A stretch of DNA of 64,000 nucleotides from Nilaparvata lugens. Taxonomy: Eukaryota; Arthropoda; Insecta; Hemiptera; Delphacidae. The notes under the pieces are model-generated. The model was not told where the DNA came from and ran no database searches. It worked only from the letters and a program-made list of their open reading frames with translations. The stretch is from NCBI RefSeq assembly GCF_014356525.2, contig NC_052516.1:20292257-20356256 (forward strand). Reading direction: 5' to 3'. The translations under genes were made by a program, and so were the position numbers. Positions 22,153-32,014 of the stretch are shown in pieces. The first letter of the stretch is position 1; every line of letters begins with the position of its first letter.

Positions 22153-24463
22153 TTTCTAGTTTCAACAATAATGAGGATCCATTGGCAGAATTAAAAATTA
22201 TAAAGCGGCTTATTTATTTTTGGCAGATTATAAAAAATAAAAGTTTGCATGTACATTTGAGGTTAGAATTGTTTGTTTATGTCTTTAAATGAATCAATCG
22301 ATCTAGGATAAATTGATAGTTATTTGAATCAACACCTAACGAATCAGCTGATTGTTTGATCAACCAGTACAAGTTGAATTATAAAGTTTACTCACAAAAG
22401 ATGTATTATATATTATACTAAGGAAGGTTTATGTAAATAAATAGGGACAACTATTATTGCTGCATAAATATTTATTACAATCTAAAAAAGTACGAAAATC
22501 AAGAGTATACAAAACTCATATAAAAAATTAAATGTATATTGTGTGATAGTATTGTATATCACGATTTATTTATTAGAATAATCTAAGACAATCACTCCAT
22601 CTATTTATATAAAAACTTTTTATCCATCTTTCTATAATAAAGTTGAAGAAACCCTGAATCTGAAGTAACCAATTGTATTGTTTTGCTAAATTAAAAAGCC
22701 AATCAGAAGGAAGCTTACAAATCGTTCAAGGAAGAGATGAATTTTTCTGGAAATCACTTCTCTTTGGCTTGTGATCTCGATCTGAGAGGATGCACATGGA
22801 AATTAGGGTTCTTTCTACTTGTTAAATTTTAAAAATTATCAAGCCAATCCCTTTTTTAAATGTGAACTATTTGTAATTAATGTTTATTCATCTGTGAACT
22901 CAGTGTTGTTGAAGAGTTCTTAATTGTAATCAGTCCCCATAAATATATCTTTAATACAGAAAGAAATCTATAAGAAATCTGGACCACGCACGAGCCCAGC
23001 CGAGACGAAAAGGACCTACATAATTAATTATTGGAAATAATTAATTTACTCTACAAGACCTCCAAGAACATCATTAATGTGAGTGTTAGTTCAATAGAGC
23101 TCGTTTTATAAAGGCCTTTTATCAAGAGTTGGGGAATTAATCAAAGCGCTATATAAATTAATTCAAGTCAAGGGAAATTCGCAACGTGTTGAGTGCTATC
23201 ATATAGTCTATAAGAACGTTTTATGAATTTATTTGATTTATGTAGGAAGCTTACTTCGATGCACGGCACGGACTCATAAAAAACCCTGAGATTTTTAAAT
23301 ATTAGTTTTAATAATTATTATTTGCTAATTGATTAAAGCTTGTCCTATTAAATCTATCGACCGAACAGGTTTTGAATTGTAGAATTCTGAATTGACTTGA
23401 ACTCCAAGTATCAGTATTAAATATATTATATTTATAATCTTTAAAGCTCACAACTGTGAATGCTAGTAAACCCTGTGATAATTGTTTAACTATTAAAGAA
23501 TTTATATATATTGGAATTATAAATATAAGAATGTTTTATATATATATTATTTTATGGGAATATAGTTTGTGTTTTATGTCAGCATACAAAATCATAGAAG
23601 TTTATTTTATCCTAATTCATCTCATGATATACAGTTTGAGCTGTCTCAGTACTAAGAAAAAATATTCTGCAGCATATAAAATTAGTGAATCAATTAATAT
23701 CGATCTTATTAAGAGCATTCAGTACTTATCATCCTTTGATGATAGTCATACTAGTCCGCCAGAAAAAACATATTGATAATTATATTAATAAGGTTCCAGT
23801 TATATCATATAAGGATCCAGAGAACTTCCAGAACTGGCGTTGTAAGTTCTAAGGAATTTCAGAAGGATAAATTGGTGAATACCTGTATTCATGACAAGCG
23901 TTTTAAGGATCAACTGGAAAAAACCATAGTTGGTCCTCATTATTCTCTATTGTATACATGGTTACTGATAATCAGTCATCAACTATCTTTCTGATTTCCT
24001 TATTGGTATTCCTCAAGAACTTCACGGAAGCAGCGGTAAGAATTATTGATCACCAGTCATTGAACCCTGTGGTGATTGATTATATTTGGAAAGTTTATGT
24101 ATCTACCACTGAGCTAGAGCTGCGATTTGAACCCAGCGATTTTGTGAGCCGGACGCTTAACTTTTTGTGAATTTATTCGCAAAATAGGGACTTTAGCAAC
24201 CGCTCTTATATATATTGAATTTACCATTTTACATAATGTCACCCAACAAGTGGGGTAAAGGTACATCTTTACAATACTATACACTATTCTTGGGATTTTC
24301 CTGCAAGGGACTCTCCAACAAAAGTAACAGGAACTAGATTTTTTAATATGAATTACATTTTTTGTTATCTGTTTTCAAAAACAGATAATCAATATTTCAA
24401 GTTTCTGTCTGAATGAGAAGAATTTCCATGGAAAATCAGATATGAGTGTCATGTATTATCGAC
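22153..24463. other. no gene recognised; possible decayed element at about 22,980-24,240
   Basis: Mostly AT-rich. Two or three short + ORFs (23,456-23,776, 23,773-23,994, 23,958-24,170) follow each other in different frames. One phrase, LIKSIQYLSSFDDS, is loosely reminiscent of retrotransposon gag N-termini, and a segment from about 22,985 (CACGCACGAGCCCAGCC) is unusually GC-rich. No RT, protease or LTR pair could be found, so I leave it unclassified. Confidence 0.25.
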
Positions 24464-24840
24464 TATAGTGAGGTCCACGTTATAATGGCAGTGGAGAAGA
24501 TAGGAGAACAACGTTGCCGATTTTCGGTCTTGTCAATGCCTTCTATGATCAGTAGCCGATACACGTTTATTAATGTAATATTAACTGTTTATCCTCGTTT
24601 AAAATAATCAATTATATTTTACTGAACAAAAAATGATATTTTCCAATAATTTATAATAAATTTTCATAATTAAAATGAAATATTTTGTTTATGAGTTATT
24701 CATTCTACATTGTTTAGAGACGATCTGGCAACAGAGCAAAGCAATAAAGAGAAAGCGCTATACGCTTTGTTGAATGAGAGACAAGGATAGAAATAACATT
24801 GCTAATCAAACACTGCCATTATAACGTGGACCTTACTATA
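24464..24840 (+). mobile_element. TIR element family A, copy A2 (377 bp)
   Basis: Ends TATAGTGAGGTCCACGTTAT and ATAACGTGGACCTTACTATA are nearly perfect inverted repeats extending inward to CAGTGG/CACTGCC. The interior matches A1 and A5 throughout. Best-preserved short form of the family. Confidence 0.9.
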
Positions 24841-25239
24841 GCAGGTAACGTGTTCTCCGCAAGGGTTCAATCAAAAACTTGACAAATTGAAAACTCGACC
24901 TACTGAAATCTTGAAGAATTTTAAATAGACCTATAACCATCCTCGGTAAATAAGGAATCTGTAAGCAAAATTTCTAGTTAATCAGTCCAGTATTTCAGAC
25001 TTGATGATGAATTTTCTAGTATTTCGTGATGGTGAATTGAGTGATTGCGTCACTCGTGAATTTCCTATCCCGTATGAAATCCCGTGGAAGCCAATTCTTT
25101 CCACAATTATACTATAGATATTTCGGGTAACCACCACACTATCACATCCACAACTACACACGTTCATAAGAGAAAATGGTTTACAGTGTCTCTTCTTGGT
25201 GAGGTTAAGTCGTCATTGTTTCAAGATGTCTGAGTGCTT

Positions 25240-25415
25240 AATACTTGTCGCTAACGAGACGTGACGTCATCATCCATTGTTGGTTGGGGGGAAGGTGAGG
25301 GGGAGGACTTTAACTTTATCCTCGTTATGCTTGAGCCGTCTAAATTCAGCAGACTTTGAGCCTCTTTGAGCCATCTTTGTCTCAGAAATGCGCGCTCAAC
25401 TTTCCTCAACACAAG
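25240..25415 (+). promoter_or_regulatory. candidate promoter and 5' UTR of the 25.4-kb gene
   Basis: The sequence before the ATG is richer in CpG than its surroundings and holds GTGACGTCATC near 25,261 (a CRE/ATF-type palindrome TGACGTCA). Next come a G-rich patch and CTTTGTCTCAGAAATGCG. The ATG context CAAGATGGC (A at -3, G at +4) is a strong start. Promoter function is inferred from position and motifs only; an upstream ATG at 25,388 in another frame is a possible uORF. Confidence 0.35.
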
Positions 25416-25492
25416 ATGGCTTCATTTCAAGAGAATGTCTACATCTGTTCCACTCGAGAATACTCATCCATTTGTCACATACTTATGAAAAT
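25416..25492 (+). CDS. candidate first coding exon of an unidentified gene
   Basis: 25 codons plus two bases, beginning MASFQENVYICSTREY and continuing to a donor AT|GTATGTGA at 25,493. The ATG has a strong context and lies just downstream of promoter-like sequence. The exon ends in phase 2, and the next exon (25,950) starts with the single base needed to complete the codon. The 457-bp intron has an adequate pyrimidine tract (ACCTTTGTTTCTCT) before its AG. I do not recognise the protein. Composition is ordinary soluble protein, unlike the low-complexity and LINE ORFs around it. Alternative: chance splice-compatible ORFs in AT-rich DNA. Confidence 0.45.
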
Positions 25493-25949
25493 GTATGTGA
25501 ACTCATAACATGTAATTGTAACTGAACTAACTAGTTGGATATTCTTGATGAAGATGGAATATAATTATATTGTTGAAATATATGATAGTCCTGATGAAGT
25601 TCGGTTTGTTCACGATTCACACTACTTGTGGATAATTGATTGACAGTTTTAACGATGAATGATCTGCCTATCCGCTTTCAACATAATATTTTATGCTTAA
25701 TTTTGTCAAAAATATTTGATTAGACTGTTTGCTTTTTTTCAAAATTTCAAATTTTGATATATTACGAGTAAGTTTGAATTATAATTTGTATTTGAAAAAG
25801 TGGAATTTCCTACAGATGGTAATTACTGAGATATTGCAATTATTCAAATGCTAATGAATTAATTATTATTGTTTTGATTTTCTTTTAATAATGGAGTTTC
25901 CTATTATCATTGTTTGTTTCAGACCTTTGTTTCTCTGATTGAATAACAG

Positions 25950-26021
25950 ACGTCCTGATGAAGAAGACCTTGACTTCAAACGGGCCACAGATTCTCTTGC
26001 AGTACTGAGATCCAATTTCAG
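25950..26021 (+). CDS. candidate second coding exon of the same gene
   Basis: 72 bp (1 + 23 codons + 2). After joining to the first exon it reads I, then RPDEEDLDFKRATDSL and on to LRSNF, a charged, apparently helical stretch that looks like genuine protein. The donor is CAG|GTATGC at 26,022. An AG at 25,922 is a poorer acceptor because it leads to an in-frame stop within a few codons. The downstream intron was later invaded by the LINE fragment at 26,118-27,092. The gene must continue further right; the only phase-compatible candidate I noticed is 39,503-39,660. Confidence 0.45.
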
Positions 26022-26117
26022 GTATGCTATTTCTTTCATAATAAATATTCAATAAGCACGAAATGTGGAAGCTAAGACCTGCTTGTCAATGAATTCCTGT
26101 TCAGCTTCTTCTTCTTC

Positions 26118-27092
26118 TTAAGGTGCCTGTCCGTTTCGAACGTTGGCGATCATATTGGCTATGATGACTTTGTTAGTTGCGCTCCGGAACAATTGAATGG
26201 AGGTTTTTCCAAACCAGGCTCTCAGGTTGGCCAGCCAGGATATTCTTCTTCGACCTGGGGCTCTCCTGTCTTCTATTTTGCCCTGCAGTATGGTCTGCAA
26301 TAGCTCATATCTGCCCCTATTGCGCATTATGTGGCTCAAGTATTGCAACTTCCTGAATTTTATGATGTTAACCAGTTCTGGGGCCATATTCATCCTCCTC
26401 AACACCTCCTGATTGGTAATTCTATCAGTCCATGGTATCCTCAGGATTCTCCTATACAGCCATAACTCAAATGCTTGGAGCTTTGCTACTGTGCTTTGCT
26501 TTAGAGTCCATGATTCAACACCATACAACAGTACTGAATACACATAGCACTTCAGTAATCGAATCTTCGTATGCAAGGTGAGGTCATGGCTCTTGAAAAC
26601 AGACCCCATTGTTATGAAAGCACTTTTGGCTTTTGCAATCCGACACCGGATCTCCTGAGAATTATCCCATGACTCATTAATCATAGTTCCAAGGTAGGTG
26701 TATTGTGTGACCCTATCAATTTTTGTCTGACCAATGTACAGCTCCGCTCCTTGGATGTCATCTTTACTGATGATCATGAGCTTTGTTTTGGCTGAGTTTA
26801 TATCAAGTCCATAGGTTTTACTCGTTTCTGCAATCCTATCCATCAGCTTTTGCAGGCCCTCTATGGAATCAGAGAACACAATGGTATCATCAGCATAGCG
26901 TAAATTGTTAAGCTTCTCTCCATTGATTGAGATACCTTCATTCATATATTCAAGTGCTTCTCTGAAAATGTGCTCTGAATATAGGTTGAAAATGATAGGT
27001 GATAGTATGCAACCTTGTCTAACTCCTCGCAGGATCTTCACCTGTTCAGCTACTAGAGAAAAAATACCATTGGTTTTTATGGGAGTATTCAC
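26118..27092 (-). pseudogene. LINE reverse transcriptase fragment (second LINE type)
   Basis: 324 open codons. Motifs: RGVRQGCILSPIIFNLYSE (about residues 22-40), LNNLRYADDTIVFSD (about 61, catalytic Y-A-D-D), TYLGTMINE (about 131), CYVYSVLLYGVESWTL (about 181), LWLYRRILRIPWTDR (about 209), LQYLSHIMR (about 250) and PGRRRISWLANLRAW (about 277). The N-terminal half of the RT and the whole endonuclease are missing, so this is a 5'-truncated insertion. The reading frame itself is intact to its stop, after which a (GAA)n tail follows (seen as CTTCTTCTTCTTCTT at about 26,106-26,119). It resembles proteins annotated in arthropods as 'endonuclease-reverse transcriptase'; the clade is uncertain. It is clearly different from the Jockey-like element at 20 kb. 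Confidence 0.9.
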
Positions 27093-27504
27093 ACATTTTC
27101 ATTCAGTTGAAGTGTGAACACCCCCATGGATGTGTGTGGTATTCTGTCTTCCCCTAATAAAGAGAAATTCGGAACTCAAACTGAACTTAACTTTTGATTA
27201 AAACAGCTTTAAAGAGAGAATTTTCCGATTTTTGAATTGTATATCCTGTGTAAAGAATTATATTATAACCAGATGTAAACATCGTCCCTAAATTGGGGAA
27301 AAATTAGCTTCTTCCTCCCCCCGAACAAGAAAATTCCGTCAAACACTGCAGACCCACCCCAAGTTTTATTTTGAGCCCCACCCCTCCCCAAGAATTTCAA
27401 ACCCTAAACCACCCACTGTGAGTACTCCTGTTATAACCTACTTACATTTTAGATCCCTCGAATTCCACCATGATAGTTTTGTCTTTTCATAGTAATAAAT
27501 CTAA
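27093..27504. other. no feature seen
   Basis: Contains CCCC-rich non-coding sequence near 27,315-27,400 and a local ATGGGAG/CCATGGATG-like inverted motif near 27,078-27,132, but nothing that supports a gene. Confidence 0.35.
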
Positions 27505-27669
27505 CTAAAAGTCAGTATGTATAAATTGCTTCAAAATATTAAAGAAAATCGGCAAAGCTGGACAGATCATGTTGAAAGGATGGAGAGCAACAGGATTCCC
27601 AGGGCAGTCATGTTGTATAACCCGGTTGAGAGGAGAAGTGTGGGCAGACCCCGTAAAAGATGGATGTGA
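27505..27669 (+). pseudogene. LINE RT C-terminal fragment (plus strand)
   Basis: The reading after a stop at 27,502 runs to a TGA at 27,667-27,669. It includes LLQNIKENRQSWTDHVERM and then RRSVGRPRKRW, the 'ENR..W.dHv.RM ... R..GRPrkRW' signature found after the RT domain in several LINE clades. Too short for a clade call. Immediately followed by unrelated sequence and then element A3. Confidence 0.8.
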
Positions 27670-27804
27670 TGGTGAGTTTTGAGTCGGAACAGGCAAATTT
27701 CCTAATATTTGTAGAGATCATGTTGAAAGGAAGGAGACATGACAACGACGAGACATTTTCATTTGAAATCGAGATACTATAGTCTGATGGGTATAGTGGA
27801 GTAT

Positions 27805-28654
27805 ATAGTGAGGTGCACGTTATAATGGCAGTGAAGAAAGATAGGAGAAAAACGTTGCCAAGTCTCTCCATTTTGCCACTGAGTGTACACAGCTGTCATT
27901 CAAATCATTCCATTAAATTTGATGTAATAATAATTATCATTTCCTTAATAAAATAATCAATTTAATGTCAAATTAATCAAGAAAATATATTTTTTCATAA
28001 TTTGATTCAAAAATTTTCTTCCATAACTGATATCAGATTTTTATTTCTATACAAACCTGAAATGGCGGCTAATTTAAAAAGCTGTGATACACCAATCTGA
28101 ATTTCAAAACAACATAAATTAAGTTATTTAGTAGGTATTCTATTCCAATTTTTTCAAAATTTATAGAAAAATAAAAATCCTTTTTAAAATGGTAATTTTA
28201 TTGGAAATAATACTGAAATAACCTTTCAATTACTATTTATAGCGGTACGAGTAGGTCTAACCTGAACATGTAGGCTAACTGAAGCATGGATAAAGTCTAG
28301 GATGGTTAGTTATCAAATTTTGAAATGTCATTTCTGATATTTCAATTTGTGTTTGTCTTACTGTTTTGCTAATGTCTAAAAATTATTTCATTGTTTCAGA
28401 AATAGATTTTAAATTAATTATACGACTTGAATACCAAAGTATTTTGAAAGAATGAAGAAAGAAAATGGCGGCTAAGAATATTGTTGGTATACGTTTGTAA
28501 AGTCACTGTCAAAAGTAAAAATAAAATATTCTGGCAAACTGACAACATTGCAAAGCTAGAGAGAGATAGCGCTATGTGTTTTGTTGTATGATAGAAAAGG
28601 AGAGCAACAGTATTGTCAATTGTACACTGTCATTATAACGTGGACCTCACTATA
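27805..28654 (+). mobile_element. TIR element family A, copy A3 (long form, 850 bp)
   Basis: Ends TATAGTGAGGTGCACGTTAT and ATAACGTGGACCTCACTATA are inverted repeats. The first and last roughly 120 bp match A1, A2 and A5, while the centre has about 480 bp extra. No transposase-like ORF in the extra DNA, so the long form is also non-autonomous, or the short forms are internal-deletion derivatives of something like it. Confidence 0.88.
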
Positions 28655-28664
28655 GTATAGTATG
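28652..28664. repeat. 13-bp target-site duplication (left)
   Basis: ATAGTATAGTATG, identical to 29,073-29,085. It overlaps the last bases of A3, so the LINE fragment inserted at the edge of A3 after A3 was in place. Confidence 0.85.
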
Positions 28665-29072
28665 ACGCAAGCCCTCGCTACACCAGGTGGCTGGTGAGTC
28701 TGGGTAGAGGTCAGGTCAAGCAGTTGATTGCCCTGATAACTGGACATGGCCACTTCAGGAAACATCTCCACACAATTGGACTCAGAAATGAAAGTCAGAT
28801 GTGTAGGCTTTGTAATCAGTCTGAAGAGACTGCTAAGCATATCATACTGGATTGCAAAAGACTTGGGGCTAGAAGAAGGGCTCTGTGTGGCTGTAAGCAA
28901 CCAGGTGAGGAATGCTATGTTGGTATAGGGAAGAAACTCCTGGACCTTGTAAAGGACACGGGAGTTGGTTTGCCTATACCAACATACTTTTGGGACACAC
29001 AATAAGCTTTGGTTGACGTGTGAGGTTCTTTGAACCTTTGGATCTTTGAATCCGTCCCTTCAAAACATAAAC
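28665..29072 (+). pseudogene. LINE C-terminal fragment flanked by a 13-bp duplication
   Basis: An open frame from the left junction to 29,005 reads ASPRYTRWLVSLGRGQ and then QLIALITGHGHFRKHLHTIG, with CRLCNQSEETAKHIILDC further on. The 'TGHg..r.hL..iGl ... C.lC...EETa.Hil..C' arrangement is the CCHC-like region near the C-terminus of Jockey/R1-type ORF2 proteins. The insertion is severely 5'-truncated, ends in an A-rich tail (CAAAACATAAAC), and is bounded by a perfect 13-bp direct repeat. This is the hallmark of target-primed reverse transcription. Confidence 0.88.
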
Positions 29073-29085
29073 ATAGTATAGTATG
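29073..29085. repeat. 13-bp target-site duplication (right)
   Basis: ATAGTATAGTATG directly after the LINE tail; partner of 28,652-28,664. Confidence 0.85.
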
Positions 29086-29089
29086 GTTA

Positions 29090-29410
29090 TAGTTATGATG
29101 ATGTGAAGAAGTAGGAGAGAGGAGAAAAAGAAAATTGACAAAAAGGAGGCATAGAAAATTAGGAGAATAAGGAGAACGTGGAGGAAGAGGAGAAGGTGAT
29201 TGAGTAGAAAGTAAATTAGTGATTCAGTAATTAGTGAGAGAAGTGGAAGGAGGAGAAGAATTAGGGTGAGGAGGAAAAGGAGGAGGAGTGTGAGAAGAAA
29301 AAGGAGAAGAAGAGGTACAATGAGGAGAAGAATAGGGGAGAGGAGTAAAAGGAGGAGTGAGAGGAGGAGGAGGGGGAGAAGAAAAAGGTGAAGAAGAGGT
29401 ACAATGATGA
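29090..29410. repeat. purine-rich low-complexity tract
   Basis: GGAGAAGAAGG-type runs, with the block GAAGAAGAGGTACAATGA occurring twice (about 29,307 and 29,391). ORFs on the minus strand are Leu/Pro/Ser artefacts. Confidence 0.75.
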
Positions 29411-30479
29411 TATTCGATTGAATCGCTTCCAAATCTTACTCCTGAAATCAAGAAACTACCAACTGACTGATGTACATCACTGTAATTGGCGGAGATGATT
29501 ATTATGTAGATGATGATGATGGTTGTGATGCTAATGTAGATGACGTGACGACGTCATGAGGTGTTTGCCTTTCAAGTCAGTTAGGGGGAAATTTGAATAG
29601 CTTCGGCAGTGCCAACCTAACCCACCAAAACTGGCCAATTTGCATTGGACTACTGGCGCAATTATTCAGATGCAGATTTAGTTGTGCAGTACTCTCTGGA
29701 GGACAGGTGGGTTTGTGAGAGAAAGAGAGAGTCAAGGGGAGAGAGTGTGCATGAAGAGAGTACTAATGGAGGAGAAAACGTTATATTGGATTGGTTAGTA
29801 TCCGATTTGATATATAGGGCTACCATTTTTTCGAAATAAGAATAAAGTCAAATAGAAACAATAATAGCAAGGTTCTCTCTGAATATTTCAATTATTTCAT
29901 GACAATAATTAGTGCTGAAACATATAACGCAATAACTAAATATGTGACTGGTACCTCGATTTTATATTTATTACAATAGGTTGATTAGATTTCTTCAGCT
30001 ATTTATTATTTTTTCTTGCATATACAGTACGATTCTTGTAGACTACTTTACAATAAATAATATTATGATTAACTCTTCAATGATTATAGGAGCATAAATG
30101 AGCATGTAGAGCCATTTGACTATAATATAATATACTCCATATCACTATAATATAATATTGTGTTTCATCTACATAAATCATTGTAATTTAAACAGATATC
30201 CTGATTCGATATCAGGGAATCACCTTCTAGTGAAGTACAGTGATGTAGTTGAAGAGAGAAAAACTGTATTAGAGAGTAAAAAAGATAAAAGAATGGAGAA
30301 AAATTTAGATATTTATCTTTCTATTTGCTTATTACGATCAAATTCGCTGCAGGCTAAGACACTAGATATCTTAAGATTACTATTGTGTTTTTTTGCATAT
30401 TTTGGGAATAAGAGGAGTTTAAATGTTCAACCGACTATTCTTGGGAAAAGATGGATAATAATTAATTTCTTCATCTTCT
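29411..30479. other. no gene supported
   Basis: One patch near 29,645-29,704 reads LDYWRNYSDADLVVQYSL and ends in a donor-like CAG|GTGGGT, but there is a stop upstream with no AG acceptor between, so I cannot support an exon. The remainder is AT-rich. Confidence 0.35.
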
Positions 30480-31490
30480 TCATGTGCCATCTCCATGGCG
30501 GAGGTTGGCTATCATGATGGCAATTTTCACCCTGCTTACAGCTGACTTGAAAAGTTCATTTGAGGTGCACTTGAACCAATCCCTTAAATTGGGCAACCAA
30601 GATATCCTTCTTCGCCCCACTGACCTCCTACCTGTTATTTTGCCTTGCATAATGAGGTGCAATATTCCATACTTGTGACCTCTCATTATGTGACCCAGGT
30701 ACCTCAATTTGCACTCCTTGATTTCACCAATGAGTTGCAGTTTCTTACCCATTCTCCTCAGAGCCTCTTCATTTGTAACATGATCGGTGTATGAGATTCT
30801 CAGCATTCTGATAGGTCCACATCTCAAAGGCTTGTATTTTCTTCTCACCCCATCTATTCAATGTCCATGCTTCCGCACCATGTAATAGACAGGAAACACG
30901 AAACATTTAAGGAGACGCATTCGTAATTCAAGCTTGATGTCTTTTGATGTCAGTAAATTCTTGATCCTGATAAATGTGAAACGTGCTTTCTCTATTCTTA
31001 TTCTGAGTTGTGAGCAGTTATCAGCATTGGAAGCTACCCGTGTCCCAAGGTACGTGAAGGAATCCACCCGCTCCAAACGGATTCCTTCAGCGAATAGATC
31101 CCCGATAGGAGGTTGGTCTTTGGTGATTACCATGTACTTTGTCTTTTTAGAATTCAGACTCAAACCACCTTCTTTGCTTGCAGTAATGACACTGTTCAGC
31201 ATCCTCTGGAGATCTTCCATATTTTCTGCCAGCAGTATAGTGTCATCCGCATACCTTAGGTTGTTGATAGGTGTGCCATTAACTCTTATACCTCCAGTTT
31301 CATCTTCTAGAGCCTTGCTGATGATTCTTTCGGAATAAATGTTGAAAAGGAGTGGTGAAAGCACACAGCCCTGACGAACCCCTCGTTTGATTTCCAGCTC
31401 TTCACTCAACTCAGATTGCACCCGTACTGTGGCCTTTTGGTTATAATACAGGTTCCTTTTCAGGCGAGAGTCACGAGCATCCAATTGCAT
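30480..31490 (-). pseudogene. LINE reverse transcriptase fragment, same type as 26.1 kb
   Basis: Two adjoining minus frames, 31,490-30,858 and 30,848-30,480. The first reads RGVRQGCVLSPLLFNIYSE, LRYADDTILLAENME (catalytic Y-A-D-D) and FTYLGTRVA. The second reads LRISYTDHVTNEEALRRM, LRYLGHIMRG and VGRRRISWLPNLRDW. A frameshift near 30,855, just after LLKCFVFPVYY, splits what was one frame. The order of motifs parallels 26,118-27,092 almost block for block, so both belong to one family but are clearly diverged. The 5' part is truncated and a GAA-type tail follows the stop. Confidence 0.9.
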
Positions 31491-31802
31491 TTCTTAATTA
31501 TTAATAATTAACACTCATCCAAAAATCGGTGAAAAGCTTAACAGGGAGAGACAAATATATTTGGTATAAGAGAGAGAGAGTAAAGAGAAAATAAGTGAGA
31601 GAAAGAGAGAGAGAATAAAAATGAGGAAGAGAGAGATGTGTAGAGATTGATTGAATTACTCATGCAGACTACAATATTATCAATATATACAGGCTTATGA
31701 AATGAATAACTTACAACGTAACACAGTTTCAGTCAAATAAAACAGTAAGTATGAATTTGAGAATATTAAACAAAATACACCATAAAATGTGATTGAAACT
31801 AC
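31491..31802. repeat. GA-rich simple repeat at about 31,565-31,645, otherwise no feature
   Basis: GAGAGAGAGAG and AAAGAGAGAG runs interspersed with A-rich sequence. Confidence 0.6.
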
Positions 31803-32014
31803 TATAGTGAGGTCTACGTTACAGTGAATGAAGATAGGAGAACAATGTTGCCGATTCTCTGCTTAATCAATTATATTTCTACATTGTTAAAAACATATTT
31901 GGCAACGTTACTGAGCTAGAAAAGGATAGTGCTACCTGCTTTGTTGAATGATAGACAAGGATAGCAGCACCAATGTTAATCAAATACTGCTATTATAGCG
32001 TGAACCTCACTATA
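31803..32014 (+). mobile_element. TIR element family A, copy A4 (212 bp, internally deleted)
   Basis: Ends TATAGTGAGGTCTACGTTA and CGTGAACCTCACTATA pair as inverted repeats. The middle, retained in A1 and A2, is mostly missing. The internal GATAGGAGAACA and AGACAAGGATAGCAGC blocks confirm identity. Confidence 0.88.

Noticed and set aside
22980..24240. Possible LTR retrotransposon remnant
   Set aside because: No LTR pair, protease, RT or integrase motif; a single gag-like phrase is not enough.
29621..29704. Protein-like stretch LDYWRNYSDADLVVQYSL ending in CAG|GTGGGT
   Set aside because: A stop (TAA at 29,618) precedes it and there is no AG acceptor between the stop and the coding part, nor an ATG, so it cannot be a normal exon.
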